A stretch of DNA of 64,000 nt, from assembly GCA_030015575.1 (NCBI GenBank), contig CM057346.1, positions 560,920,315 to 560,984,314 on the forward strand, written 5' to 3'. The position numbers were made by a program, and so were the translations under genes. This DNA is from Agapanthus africanus (lineage: Eukaryota; Streptophyta; Magnoliopsida; Asparagales; Amaryllidaceae). Under the pieces are notes generated by a model. It was not told the origin of the DNA, ran no database searches, and saw nothing but the letters and a program-made list of their open reading frames with translations. Positions 1 through 9,955 of this stretch are shown one piece after another. Position 1 is the stretch's first letter. Every line of letters starts with the position of its first letter.

Positions 1-2658
1 TTTAATATGGAAATTTATTTCTAGCCATTTTTTTAATTTGATAATTGAAAGGGTGTTTAGTTGTTTTTCCTAATCTGTCATCCATATCCACCACACCATA
101 TTTCAAAATATAATGTTATGAAAAATAGGGTTTTAATAGAATTTTAAGGGTTAATTCAAAACTGGAACAAATTGAGTTCTCTGTAAAAATTTTAGAGTAT
201 ACCAGTGAGGTACTTGGAACAGTAGGAGACTACCAGGAAACCCAAGCCCCCAATTTTATCATTTATCCACCGAAAAATTCCTCAGAGCCGCCTCCGGTGG
301 CCTGACATAGGAGTTAGGGTTTGGGGTTTTGGCTAGGTGTTGTTCTGCTGATAATTGATCCATTTTTATACTTTTAATTTTTCCAGAACCCATATTTTAA
401 AAATCTGGAAGTGTTTTGTTTTAAGGAAAAAATATCGTAAATCAGTGTTTTAAATCCTATTGTGTATAAATATTTAGTACGATAGATTAATCCTATGTTT
501 GGCATCTAAATAGCACACGTTAGCCAAATGTTATAACCTAGTCAAGTTTAGTTGTTATTAATCACAAATTACTATTAAGTTGCGCTGCTTGACTAGACCT
601 GATACTATACATGATTGGTATATTTATCTGTTGCATGACAAGGCATCTATACCTTAACAATGATACATGATATGTTACAGTTACCATCGTTTACTTGTTA
701 AAATTGTTTATTTAATGAACTAGTTCCACGAACATGACTGCTATATTTATATGTTTCCCGTTTCACAATAAATTATATATGTTCACCTGAGCCATGACAT
801 GATTGATATATTCATCCGTTACTTGATTCATGATATGACACTGCTACCTCAGCACCGATACAAACCCCAAGTATTGATAATGATATGAAATCATGTTTCA
901 ATCTGTTTAATTCCATTAATAAAATTGATACAGCCAAGGGATGGGAAAAGGACTTGATAGACTCGGTTAATTGCTTTGGAAAGTTTTATTTATGGTACCA
1001 CATGTTAGGGCCTAGTAGCTGGACTACCATCATTTTCAGTTATTATTACAGCTCGTTAGGACCAGTCATGATGGTCCGGGTTGCTTACTACCATCCTGTT
1101 ACTGTTTTCCTACTCCATGGATATTGTTTTTACAAATTTTTCCGAGCTGTAATATCATGTTCATGATGCGCCTAGAGATGCATCCTGGATCAGCGTCAGG
1201 AATCAGGGGCCGTGGTCCTGGGTATGCATGGGACACTTTCCATTGTTATTCGCTGGCTATCAGAAGCTTTCATAAATATATGAACAAGCTTTTTAAGAAC
1301 TTGACATGAGCTACTGCGTATACTCGGGTGCAGGAATGAAACAGTACCGGGGTATATTCGAGGCAGTTCATAATCACAAACTAAACAAAAAAACCTAAAC
1401 AACAAACTAAATGATGAATTATTTAAGCTTAACATGAGCGACTACTTATATTCAGGCGCTGGAATGGGACAGTGCCGGGGTATATGCGAGCCCGTTCATG
1501 TCCACGTTATATTAAATACTAAAAATACATATTATTAATTGATACTCATTAATTAAAATTCATGCAACACTCATACTATCACTGGATACATAATGGTATT
1601 TGGAAAGTGTGCTTTCATGTTACATGTTAATAACTTGATATCAGTTTATTACTACATATTGATACTTGTTACGGACATAATCTTTCTGTTGACTTGACTA
1701 GTGGTTTATTGGTGAATGGAAAGTAAGAATATCCGTACTTTTGGATAATATCCACGCTACGCCCATCGATACCGATTACCTGATACTGTTTACTTGATAC
1801 GGTTTATCATGTTTACTGGATACGGTTTATCATGTTTATTGGACGCCGTTTATCATGTTTACTGAATACTAGTTATACTTGATATGGGCATGCCAGCTAG
1901 TCCTGGGATACCCCAAGATATGAGTATCTTACTGTCCATTTCCACAATACTCCCCTAGCCAAGCCCCGATTCATCTTGACATCCATATACAATTTTATTA
2001 TACATGTTTACCTCTGAAAACTGGACCAAGGCGTCAGGAGAACGTCTAGCCTAAATTTGGGAGCATATGCTATATGAACATATCTATCCACCTCTTTGAA
2101 ATGCCAAGTAGATTTATGGCACCGTATATCGGAGGTATGGATAGATGCGACCGATATAGCATGACTTATCAGATTCCCCCTCATTTATGAGAGGTTTTTG
2201 ATTTTGGGGATGCTCTTCTCTGTAGCCGCAAGCCTCTGCAAATAATTACACTATCGAGTTGCAATAACAACTTTCACCTGCTCCAGGAAGATCACTTCGT
2301 AGCGTGTTGTGTTTGTTTATATGGGGTTGCCCTTGGATTGTATACAAAGACTAATATATATCATCGCTCGTAGAGCGCGGATTAGTCTAAATCCGTATAG
2401 TAGATTTGGGGTTTTGAACTTAGAATGCAGATCCCATATAAACGAGGCCCATCAGTTCACGGGATATTTGGGTTTGATCTAAGGATCATTAAACATATAT
2501 TAGACCGAGACCGACTTAGGAACAATGAGCATATGGGATCAATTGATCATTAGATCATATATGAATAGCTCCTGGATAGTATACGGTAGTCAATATGGAG
2601 ACAGGCCGCAGGGCAAAAACATATTAGTTTAAGGACATCGAGGTCCGTAGGAGACATG
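1..2658 (+). repeat. Element J 5' LTR, outer segment (start lies before the window)
   Basis: Positions 1-1310 match 38018-39345 in the same orientation, and the latter lies inside the 3' LTR of element J, so this is the corresponding part of the 5' LTR; about 790 bp of the LTR lie upstream of the window. The match ends near 1310. From there two direct copies of a roughly 130 bp unit (near 1300 and 1431) share the phrases GGAATG and CCGGGGTATAT. From 1500 to 2658 I see AT-rich LTR-like sequence with the imperfect inverted motif GACTAAT/ATTAGTC near 2349-2388. No coding capacity is recognisable; the short ORFs at 885-1435 are not conserved between the two LTR copies. Confidence 0.65.
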
Positions 2659-3060
2659 GATGGCGATCATTCGAAAATATTGCATTTTTAACACATCAAT
2701 TTCCCTACTATTTGCAATCATCTAAAGGTGTTCGGTATCAATATAGCACATATTAGCAATTCGTCTGCAAAATTCTAAATAACTTGTGTTATACATTATA
2801 ACCGGCATTTTGAGGGAAATTGAGTGTTTATTATTGCACGCATGATCTTTGTATATCGCAACACTTGTCTCGAGATTGTGTGCAGGAAATTCCAGGTAAA
2901 AGAGCCGAAACTGTTAAAAGTGCTGATAAAAATACGCCAAGTCCAACACTTGTGATCTGGCAGTGAATAAGAAAATGTAAAAATATTCCAGATATAAAAT
3001 AAGTCCCCAAGGATCAGCACTAATTCATCCTGGAAGTTTCATGCAATATTGTCTCCAAAC

Positions 3061-3112
3061 GGCCGCGGATCCGCGGCCGAATGGGCGGATCCGTTGCGGA
3101 TCCGCGGCTACG
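3061..3112. repeat. GCGGATCCGC palindrome cluster in LTR A
   Basis: Three copies of a GGATCCG-centred motif lie here, the first a perfect palindrome GGCCGCGGATCCGCGGCC. The equivalent place in the 3' LTR (10353-10380) keeps two. The same motif occurs twice in each LTR of element C, although the surrounding LTR sequence is otherwise diverged. Confidence 0.8.
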
Positions 3113-3189
3113 AAGACACGTCATCGGCAAATCACTTTCTCAGGGCTCTCCGTTCACTAACCAAACTTCTTTTAGACACTTCGGTCTCC

Positions 3190-3403
3190 AGAGATCTCCA
3201 GAAGCTTCCGTCCTAACAGCCAAGTTTCTTGTACAAGCCTAATACCTCCAAGCTTCTCAAACAAGCTAGCTAACTACCTTAACCTAGAAGCTTCTTCTCA
3301 TAACTACCAAGCTTGCAAGAAAAGCTAAACCTAGCTTAGCTTCTAAAGGAAGCTAAACCTAATCAAGCTTCTAGGGGAAGCTAAAGAAGAAGACTATATA
3401 AAG
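3190..3403 (+). promoter_or_regulatory. U3 repeat block and TATA box of LTR A
   Basis: About a dozen short AAGCTT, AGCTTCT and AAGCTAAA motifs are packed into roughly 190 bp directly upstream of TATATAAAG at 3395-3403. The arrangement looks like an enhancer array in front of a Pol II promoter. The same block is at about 10470-10669 in the 3' LTR. Transcription start is inferred to lie roughly 30 bp downstream. Confidence 0.65.
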
Positions 3404-4493
3404 GGACCCAAAGCCTCATTCTAAATTTTTGTTAAAAATTGAGCCAAAATTCCACAAGTTGAGTCACACAACTTGCAACTCAAAACCCAAGCCCTAATCC
3501 AATTCCAAAAGCGAAATCAAGATCATCGAGTACCAAATCAAGCAAGCATCCAACAAGCCTTTTTGAAGCAACGCCGATCTTCATCCGAGTAAGTGATCCA
3601 CGACGATCCACGACTCAAGAAGACGATGCGAAGCTTGTTCGACGATCGAGTTCTCTCCTCAAATCTTGCAATCTTTGAGCTAATTGTAACGAAACATTGA
3701 ATAATAAAAGGTGAAAATTCTTGATCTTGCTTTTCTTTACATTTGAGCATTATGAAGAGTTCTCAATTCTTGATTGTTTTCTTTTTCATGATGTCTGAGT
3801 GAAAACTCCGCTCGTGGAGGAATCAAGAAAATAGATAGATGATGATGATTAAATTCTTGAACAATTCTTAAGTCTTATGGGTTTTGTAAACATTAGGAAA
3901 TTGAATCATCGACAATCTAGTTTCGAGTGAGATGCTTTCTTGAATGTTTTCGCTCTTAATTAGAGATCAACGATCGATGATTGAATTTTCTAGAGGCTAG
4001 AATTTGAATGCTAATCAACGAAATGACAAGGGATGTGATGAAGAAACCCTAGTTTCTTCAAGAGATCCCTAAACCTCGTTGATCGTCATTGATCTAGCAA
4101 CAAATCATCAATAGATAAGAATTTGTGATCCTAATTCTTCATCATCACTATCGATTGGTTCGATTTCTACGAGACTCTTTACAAATCTTGATAATTCATT
4201 TGATTTGGACAATTCTTGATTCTTGATTCTTGATCTATAGTATTTCTTGATATTAGATCTAGTTCTTTATAATTCTTGAAACTAAATTTCAAAATTCTTG
4301 AATCATTTTCTTTTCTCCTTTAATTTTCAATTCAACTAAAACAATTACGATCAAATCACACTTTCCCTGTGGACGATCCGCACTCGCTAACGAACCTACA
4401 ATGGACACCGTCATTGATTGCGGTTTACAAATTTCTTTGGTTGTGATCTTTACACTTTTCTAAACACGACATCGAAATCGATTATCAATCAAA

Positions 4494-4512
4494 TGGCGCC
4501 GTTGCCGGGGAT
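4494..4512 (+). other. Primer binding site of element A (tRNA-Asp)
   Basis: TGGCGCCGTTGCCGGGGAT starts two bases after the LTR end and is the exact complement of the 3' end of plant tRNA-Asp(GTC) including CCA. This primer is characteristic of Athila-type elements. Confidence 0.93.
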
Positions 4513-5477
4513 CGTGTGCTAATTTGTTCGTTTTTGTAATTTGAGTTGAAAGATTTATTACTCCATCAGAATTTTTTGATCAAAATTCGCACAAGCGCTT
4601 AACGATTTGTTGTGATTTGTTGCGAGGAAATTTGTAATCTGTGGAGCGAGAGGAAAATTTTTCAAAGTATCTCAGGGAGTTCAGTGAGTGAACAGGAGCA
4701 GTTGCAAGAAATTTTGTGCAGGGACCTTGACATCTCTCGGCGGAACCGCGGCATAAAACTCTTATCGCGGCGGAAGCGCAGCGGTATTAGGGTTTCAGTG
4801 CACTTAAATTCTCTGGTATATTCTGTACTTTCTTATCTTCTCCTTGCTCTGCTCCATTAACCAATTTCTGCAGGTTTCTTTGCAAAAATTCGCAGCGCCG
4901 TAAAAAGAAAAATTGTTGCGTGTTTGATCTTGGTTGTTTGCATTTTTAACACGGAAATTAAGGGGCAAAGACTAAATTCAGATTAGGTGGGGAGTTCATT
5001 ACCCTTCTTAAGCCCCAAAAATCACAAAACTGCATCCGCATTACCCTCATTAACTAAAAAATATCTAGACATAATTCTAAGGACCGTCACGCTCACTTAG
5101 AACAGAAGGAGGTCGTGGGTAATCTATTGCTTATCCGCGTTTCTTTTGTGGTGTTTAAGGCAAGTATGTCCAAGGCAAGTGGTTACTTAATTTGGCCCAC
5201 TACTTACGTAGTGGACAACCTCCCACTTACCTGGCACTTACCTGGCCATAGGAGGGGCAAAGAGGCAGTAGAGGATTTATCTTGCGACTTGTCTTCTGGA
5301 AGTCTAGGAGCGGTCTAAAGACTTGACCTAGGTGACCACTAGAATTAGGGTTGCTTGTGCATTGTTTGTGATTTCGTTTTTTTTTTCTAAAAATTCGTAT
5401 CTTTTTCAAAACAAACACCAAACTCCTCTTTTCCTTAATTATCACAACGCTGCCACTTGTGCTAAACCATTTAGTGC
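4513..5477 (+). other. Element A leader between PBS and gag
   Basis: This is about 965 bp of non-coding leader. It contains GCGGCGGAA-type repeats near 4738-4780 and several short ORFs that are not conserved elsewhere. Encapsidation signals would be expected here, but I cannot identify one. Confidence 0.6.
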
Positions 5478-7517
5478 ATGCTCGGCTGGACACGGGATTC
5501 TAGTGCCCGTCTTGTCCGCGTTCCTCCTATCGACTCCGAAGTCGGTATTTCTACGTCTACTTTTTCTTTATCCTCCACCACACCCACTTCGATGGACGGT
5601 TCTCCATCGAACTTCTTTAACACTACTCTGCCACCGTCCGCAGGTGCGCAGAATCCACTCCGCTTCTCTCTCCAAGAGAGATGCTATCCTATGCGAGGTC
5701 CTCTTTCGACCTGTCTCACCATTCCACCAGCCAATGGGGACAACTTTGAAATCAAACCCCAATACATCAATCTTCTACCCAAATATCACGGTCTTGAGTC
5801 TGAAGACGCATATGTCTTTATTACCAAATTTGAAAATGTATGCGCTGTGATGGGCACTTCACAGCTTTCTGTGGATGCTATGAGATTACGTCTTCTCCCA
5901 TTTACTTTGTGCGATATAGCTGAGAAGTGGCTTTATAACACAACCGCACATTCTATTTCAAACTGGGGAGAATTCGTAACAGCATTCCTTAAGAAATTCT
6001 ACCCCAATCATAAAACAGCTCGAGTCCGTAGCGAAATAAATCAATTTACCCAGCTCCCAAATGAACCATTCTCGAAGTGTTTTGAACGCTTCAAGGATCT
6101 ATTAGTTCATTGTCCACATCACGGAATTCCTAGATGGGATCTGTGCAGAATCATATATGAGGGCATTAATCCTACCACAAAACAAACCCTTGAATCCATG
6201 TGTCAAGGCACCTTCATGACTAAAGATGATGGTGAAGCCTGGAGATTCTTAGAAGATTTTGCTGAAAAATCTTTACAGTGGGAGAGTGTAAGTCAGTCAT
6301 CGTCTAGGGGTGGCAATAACCAATCTGCTATTTCCATAGGAGTTAGAGATGAAATGTCAGCAATACAAAAGAAACATGAAACTATGGAAAATAAATTTTT
6401 AGCAGCCACCCTAAATCAGATGTCACTCTCCAAAACTGTCTGTGGATGCTGTTCTAATCCATCACATCTTACGGAAGAATGTCCTTTAAATTCTCCGTTT
6501 CAAGGTCATGAGCATATCAATGCTGCTTTCCAACAAGGACCTAGAAATGATCCGTATTCTTCCACTTATAATCAGGGTTGGAGGAATCACCCTAAGTTTG
6601 CTTGGAACCAACAGCAAAATCAAAACACGGTTCCAAATCAAAATAATTTTCAAAGGGCTCATCCACCACAACAGCAATCACTTCAATTGAGTCAGCACCC
6701 CTACCAATCACAAAACTTTCAAAATCCGGCCAACACTTCTGCACCATATGAAAATTCTTTGCAAATGGCCGGTACTGATAATTCATCTGCACTCGAACGA
6801 ACCTTGGATACTTTTATGAAACAATCTATCCAAGTGACGGCAAATTTTCAATCTTCCTTCGATAATATGATGAAGAGCATTGTCTCTCAAAATGAGAATA
6901 TTAAATCGATGGAAGCACAAATTGCTCGTATAAATGCCGAATTGAGTGCTAGAGAGAAAGGGAAACTTCCAGCTCAACCTTTACCCAATCCTGGCTATTT
7001 GCATCATGTGAACGCTATCACCATGTTGAGATCTGGAAGAGTGCTTGAAAACCATGTCGGTGAAGAGATTGATAATAATGAAGAATCAATCGATGATACC
7101 CCGGCTGATACTTTTCCTTCCACTTCTGCTTCTACTTCTGACCCCAGTTCATCTACCCCACCATTTTCTCTAGAGCCTATTCTCCGTTTTCCCTTAGGCT
7201 CGACACCTCAGCCCACCTCTTCTAGTCCACCACAGACAATCCCCACTCCTATTCTTAGATCGTTCCTACCCACACGATCTTCTCCAATGTTGGACCCCGA
7301 TCTTATTGCTCAAGCTCCTTATCCGAATCAGTTAAGGGGAAACAGACCAAGTCCGCAAATAGAGAAGATCACGGAAATCTTTAAACAGGTTAACATCAAT
7401 ATCCCTCTCCTAGATGCTATCCAACAAGTCCCCACATATGCGAAAATTCTCAAAGACTTGTGCACTAGGAAGAGGAAGACTCAAGTGCCAAAGAAGGTAT
7501 TCATGTCAAAGACTTAG
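5478..7517 (+). CDS. gag: Element A Gag polyprotein
   Basis: This 679-residue ORF encodes the structural protein that would form the virus-like particle. Residues about 75-250 carry the retrotransposon gag (capsid) domain, with the conserved phrases AEKWLYN, FLKKFYPNHK and FERFKDLL. A single CCHC zinc knuckle, CGCCSNPSHLTEEC, lies near residues 322-335 and would bind RNA. It is followed by a Q/N/P-rich linker (about 350-435), a predicted coiled stretch (about 455-500) and a proline/serine-rich tail with VRLHG-free, non-pol sequence ending in KKVFMSKT. The first ATG at 5478 is used because no better start is visible. The ORF ends at TAG 7515-7517 where the homologous ORF of element C reads straight into protease; a single base is missing here relative to C, so gag and protease are split by a frameshift. 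Confidence 0.9.
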   Translation: MLGWTRDSSARLVRVPPIDSEVGISTSTFSLSSTTPTSMDGSPSNFFNTTLPPSAGAQNPLRFSLQERCYPMRGPLSTCLTIPPANGDNFEIKPQYINLLPKYHGLESEDAYVFITKFENVCAVMGTSQLSVDAMRLRLLPFTLCDIAEKWLYNTTAHSISNWGEFVTAFLKKFYPNHKTARVRSEINQFTQLPNEPFSKCFERFKDLLVHCPHHGIPRWDLCRIIYEGINPTTKQTLESMCQGTFMTKDDGEAWRFLEDFAEKSLQWESVSQSSSRGGNNQSAISIGVRDEMSAIQKKHETMENKFLAATLNQMSLSKTVCGCCSNPSHLTEECPLNSPFQGHEHINAAFQQGPRNDPYSSTYNQGWRNHPKFAWNQQQNQNTVPNQNNFQRAHPPQQQSLQLSQHPYQSQNFQNPANTSAPYENSLQMAGTDNSSALERTLDTFMKQSIQVTANFQSSFDNMMKSIVSQNENIKSMEAQIARINAELSAREKGKLPAQPLPNPGYLHHVNAITMLRSGRVLENHVGEEIDNNEESIDDTPADTFPSTSASTSDPSSSTPPFSLEPILRFPLGSTPQPTSSSPPQTIPTPILRSFLPTRSSPMLDPDLIAQAPYPNQLRGNRPSPQIEKITEIFKQVNINIPLLDAIQQVPTYAKILKDLCTRKRKTQVPKKVFMSKT

Positions 7518-8530
7518 ACACAGCTTTTCCCCAACAATTACCTAGGAAACGTAAGGATCCTGGCTATCCTACTATTTCTATTTCTATTGGGGATAAACAC
7601 ATTAACCGTGCTCTACTTGACCTTGGCGCAAGTGTTAACCTGCTTCCTTTCTCGGTTTATGAGCAGTTAGGGATCGGAGAGTTGAAACTAGCTCACTGCA
7701 CTCTCCAGATGGCCGACCGATCAAGCACCAAACCTAGGGGTGAGCTGGAGGATGTGTTAATAAAAATCGGAGAATTTGTATTCCCTGTGGACTTTATTGT
7801 ACTTGATACACAGCCTGTAGCAAACCCACGGAATCAAATTCCGGTGATTCTTGGTCACCCCTTTTCGGCCACTTCCAATACTATAATCAACTGTCGTAAT
7901 GGCTCTATGACCCTATCCTTCGGGAAGATATCAATTGAGCTGAACATTTATAAGTTGGGAAGTGTACCCTCCGAACCTTCTGCTCAAGTCTGTTCTGTCG
8001 AATTAATGGATGTCGACAGCAGCGAATTTGACGAGCCTCATGATACTGATCTTGACTCTTTTCATATGTTGTTGTTTGACCCAACTATGTATCATACACA
8101 TACGGACTCTTCCAATGAGCTGTCCGGGTCAACAACTAACACTGATTATGAACCGTTTTTGGAGTCTGAAGATCACCCCGCGCTTTTTGATGACATTATT
8201 CTTCGGGGTATCGATAAGAGTTTTGAGGAAATTTTCGCTGATGAACTCGCATTTTTTAAAGACACGAATGTTGAGATGAATCAACTACAATACAAAGAAA
8301 TTGAACCTTCACCCCTTCTTCTGGACTATAAAGAGAATGCGAGTAATCCATCTCAATCACTGTGTCGTCTCTCCAAAACGAGACGCAAACACATTCTTTC
8401 ACACCACTTATCTTTTCCCCACTTCTTCTTAGCTCTTTTCAACTTGTTCTTCCACCAACCGGTGCACTACACTGATAAAATCTTCGAATGGTTGGTGTTG
8501 ACTTTCGGTCTTTGCAAAGCTTGGCATTGA
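7518..8530 (+). pseudogene. Element A retropepsin-like domain plus conserved C-terminal extension (frameshifted from gag)
   Basis: Reading frame 2 is open from about 7508 to the TGA at 8528-8530. It begins with TAFPQQLPRKRKDPG, matching the uninterrupted gag-protease ORF of element C. The active-site motif DLGAS is at about 7619-7633, followed by SVYEQLGIGELK and the distal hydrophobic motif PVILGHPF. After the protease come about 170 residues with an acidic section (FEEIFADELAFF) and a hydrophobic end (FEWLVLTFGLCKAWH). That end is shared with elements C and B and does not resemble RT. The protein would cleave Gag if the frame were joined to gag; separation from gag suggests this copy is inactive. 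The first internal ATG is at 7682, so an independent start would miss the active site. Confidence 0.85.
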
Positions 8531-9940
8531 CCGGTAATTTTGACCCCCTCTTGTGATTTTCAAAGCTTAACATTGTTTAACTCAAGTTTGGGGGGGGGGG
8601 TATAACCTGGCTCTTGAAAATAAAATTTTTACTTAAAATTATGAGCCAAAAGAATAAGTTTGGGGGAGGATTTTCACGATCATATTTTTTCCCCATTAAT
8701 AAATGTCCTCCAAAGCTTACAGGTTTTCTGAGGTTTAGCAGAAGACAACAGTGAGGACACTGTTGAAGACAAGTTTGGGGGAGGTTTGTGCTTATTTACG
8801 TATCACTTTGCATCATACTTTGCATAAGCACAAAACATATAAAAAAAATTGTACTTAAATAAGATAATAAAAGATTAGATAGTGAAAAATTACATCCAAA
8901 AGATTGGAAAAGTTTAAGAAAACCTAGAAAATTAGAAGTTTTTCTAAACGAACTAGTAATAAATAGTTATGAGCCGTTGTCCCAAGGGTTAGTAAGATGA
9001 AGGAAGTCACTAATCTGAGGATAAAAATAAGTCTAAAAAATAGTTCTTATTCTGGAAGCCAAGCATTTGAACGTTGATACCCTACTATACACACTTACAC
9101 ACGTCTTGAAACTCGGGATAATAGAGGATACCTTGAAATGCTCTTGTCTAAAAGTCAAAGTATGAAGGAAATAATAAAATAATAATATCAAATGGTGAAG
9201 AAAAATGAACACTGGTTTTGTTATCGCCAGGGCAGCAATAATAGCGAGGGTGCTTCATCACCTAGTGCCTTAGACCAACTGGTCTGGGAGTCACCGCTAA
9301 GACTTAGGTGGTGCAAGACGAGGAAAATGCGAATACACCGTATAAGCAAGCACATGAGTAATCGGTCGGTTAGTACCTCAAGAAGTATTAACGATTGCAT
9401 GAAAAATGTGTGAGCAATCTCATCTAAATATTCATCGATTAAAAAGTACTGAGGTAGATGGACAAGAGTATGATAGCTTGAATTGAATTCTCCGAGTGCA
9501 GGGATGTCTTTTACACACGCGTAGAGTTTGTGATCGATGTTTGGAAGAAAGATAGGAATGAAGAATAAAGACGATGTTTTATTGAGGGATGATGTGATTT
9601 CTATCATCTTTTCATTACTATTAAGATAGGGCTTATGACAACCGAAAAGGTAGAGTAGTTGGAAACTCTAATTTTCAAAGTCTTTCTTTTATAATTCTTA
9701 TCTTTATATGTAACCTTCACGGTCTCCCTTTTATTATGGGATTTTGTGGGTGCAATCCGCTGAAAACCTTCAGGAGACAACACTCCTCCTACTAGAGACA
9801 CCTAGAGGTTTAAAGGCTTGTTGCACGTGCTCAGTACAATCGTGTTGCCTACGAAAGTGTGCTAGTTAGTTTTTCTTTTTCTTATATTTTCTCCTTCTCT
9901 TCACCTGAATAAAACAAGTTTGCTCGAGATGACCAAAATT
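8531..9940 (+). other. Element A conserved 3' non-coding region with repeated PPT-like motifs
   Basis: There are about 1.4 kb between the ORF and the functional PPT. AAGTTTGGGGG-type motifs occur at 8583-8600, 8655-8670 and 8770-8784, matching three in element C. Further blocks are shared almost collinearly with C (59717-61111) and, more weakly, with B on the opposite strand. The conservation without an ORF argues for RNA-level function. Confidence 0.8.
9259..9310 (+). ncRNA. Conserved hairpin in the 3' region of element A
   Basis: An outer arm beginning CACCTAGTGCCTTAG can pair with CTAAGACTTAGGTG, and an inner arm GACCA can pair around ACTGGTC. The block is conserved in C (60451-60503) and B (52300-52345, opposite strand). 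Folding is by eye only. Confidence 0.55.
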
Positions 9941-9955
9941 AAATTTGGGGGAATT
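9941..9955 (+). other. Polypurine tract of element A
   Basis: AAATTTGGGGGAATT lies directly upstream of the TG that opens the 3' LTR and is the expected plus-strand primer. Confidence 0.85.

Larger units (their letters stand above)
2664..4491 (+). repeat. Element A 5' LTR
   Basis: This 1828 bp LTR matches 9956-11749 closely. The right end is ATCAATCA, followed by the PBS. It contains a GC-rich palindrome block at 3061-3112, a block of AAGCTT/AGCTAA motifs at 3190-3385, a TATA box at 3395, an AATAAA at about 3703, and near its end the dinucleotide-poor stretch with GGACGATCCGCACTC that is also seen in the LTR of element C. Short ORFs inside it are not supported as genes. Confidence 0.93.

Noticed and set aside
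5332..5850. 172-residue + strand ORF overlapping the gag start of A
   Set aside because: It overlaps gag in another frame, has no domain and is not conserved in B or C.
7500..7530. Programmed frameshift between gag and protease in element A
   Set aside because: No slippery heptamer is visible, and element C has gag and protease in one frame at the same place; a one-base deletion in A is simpler.
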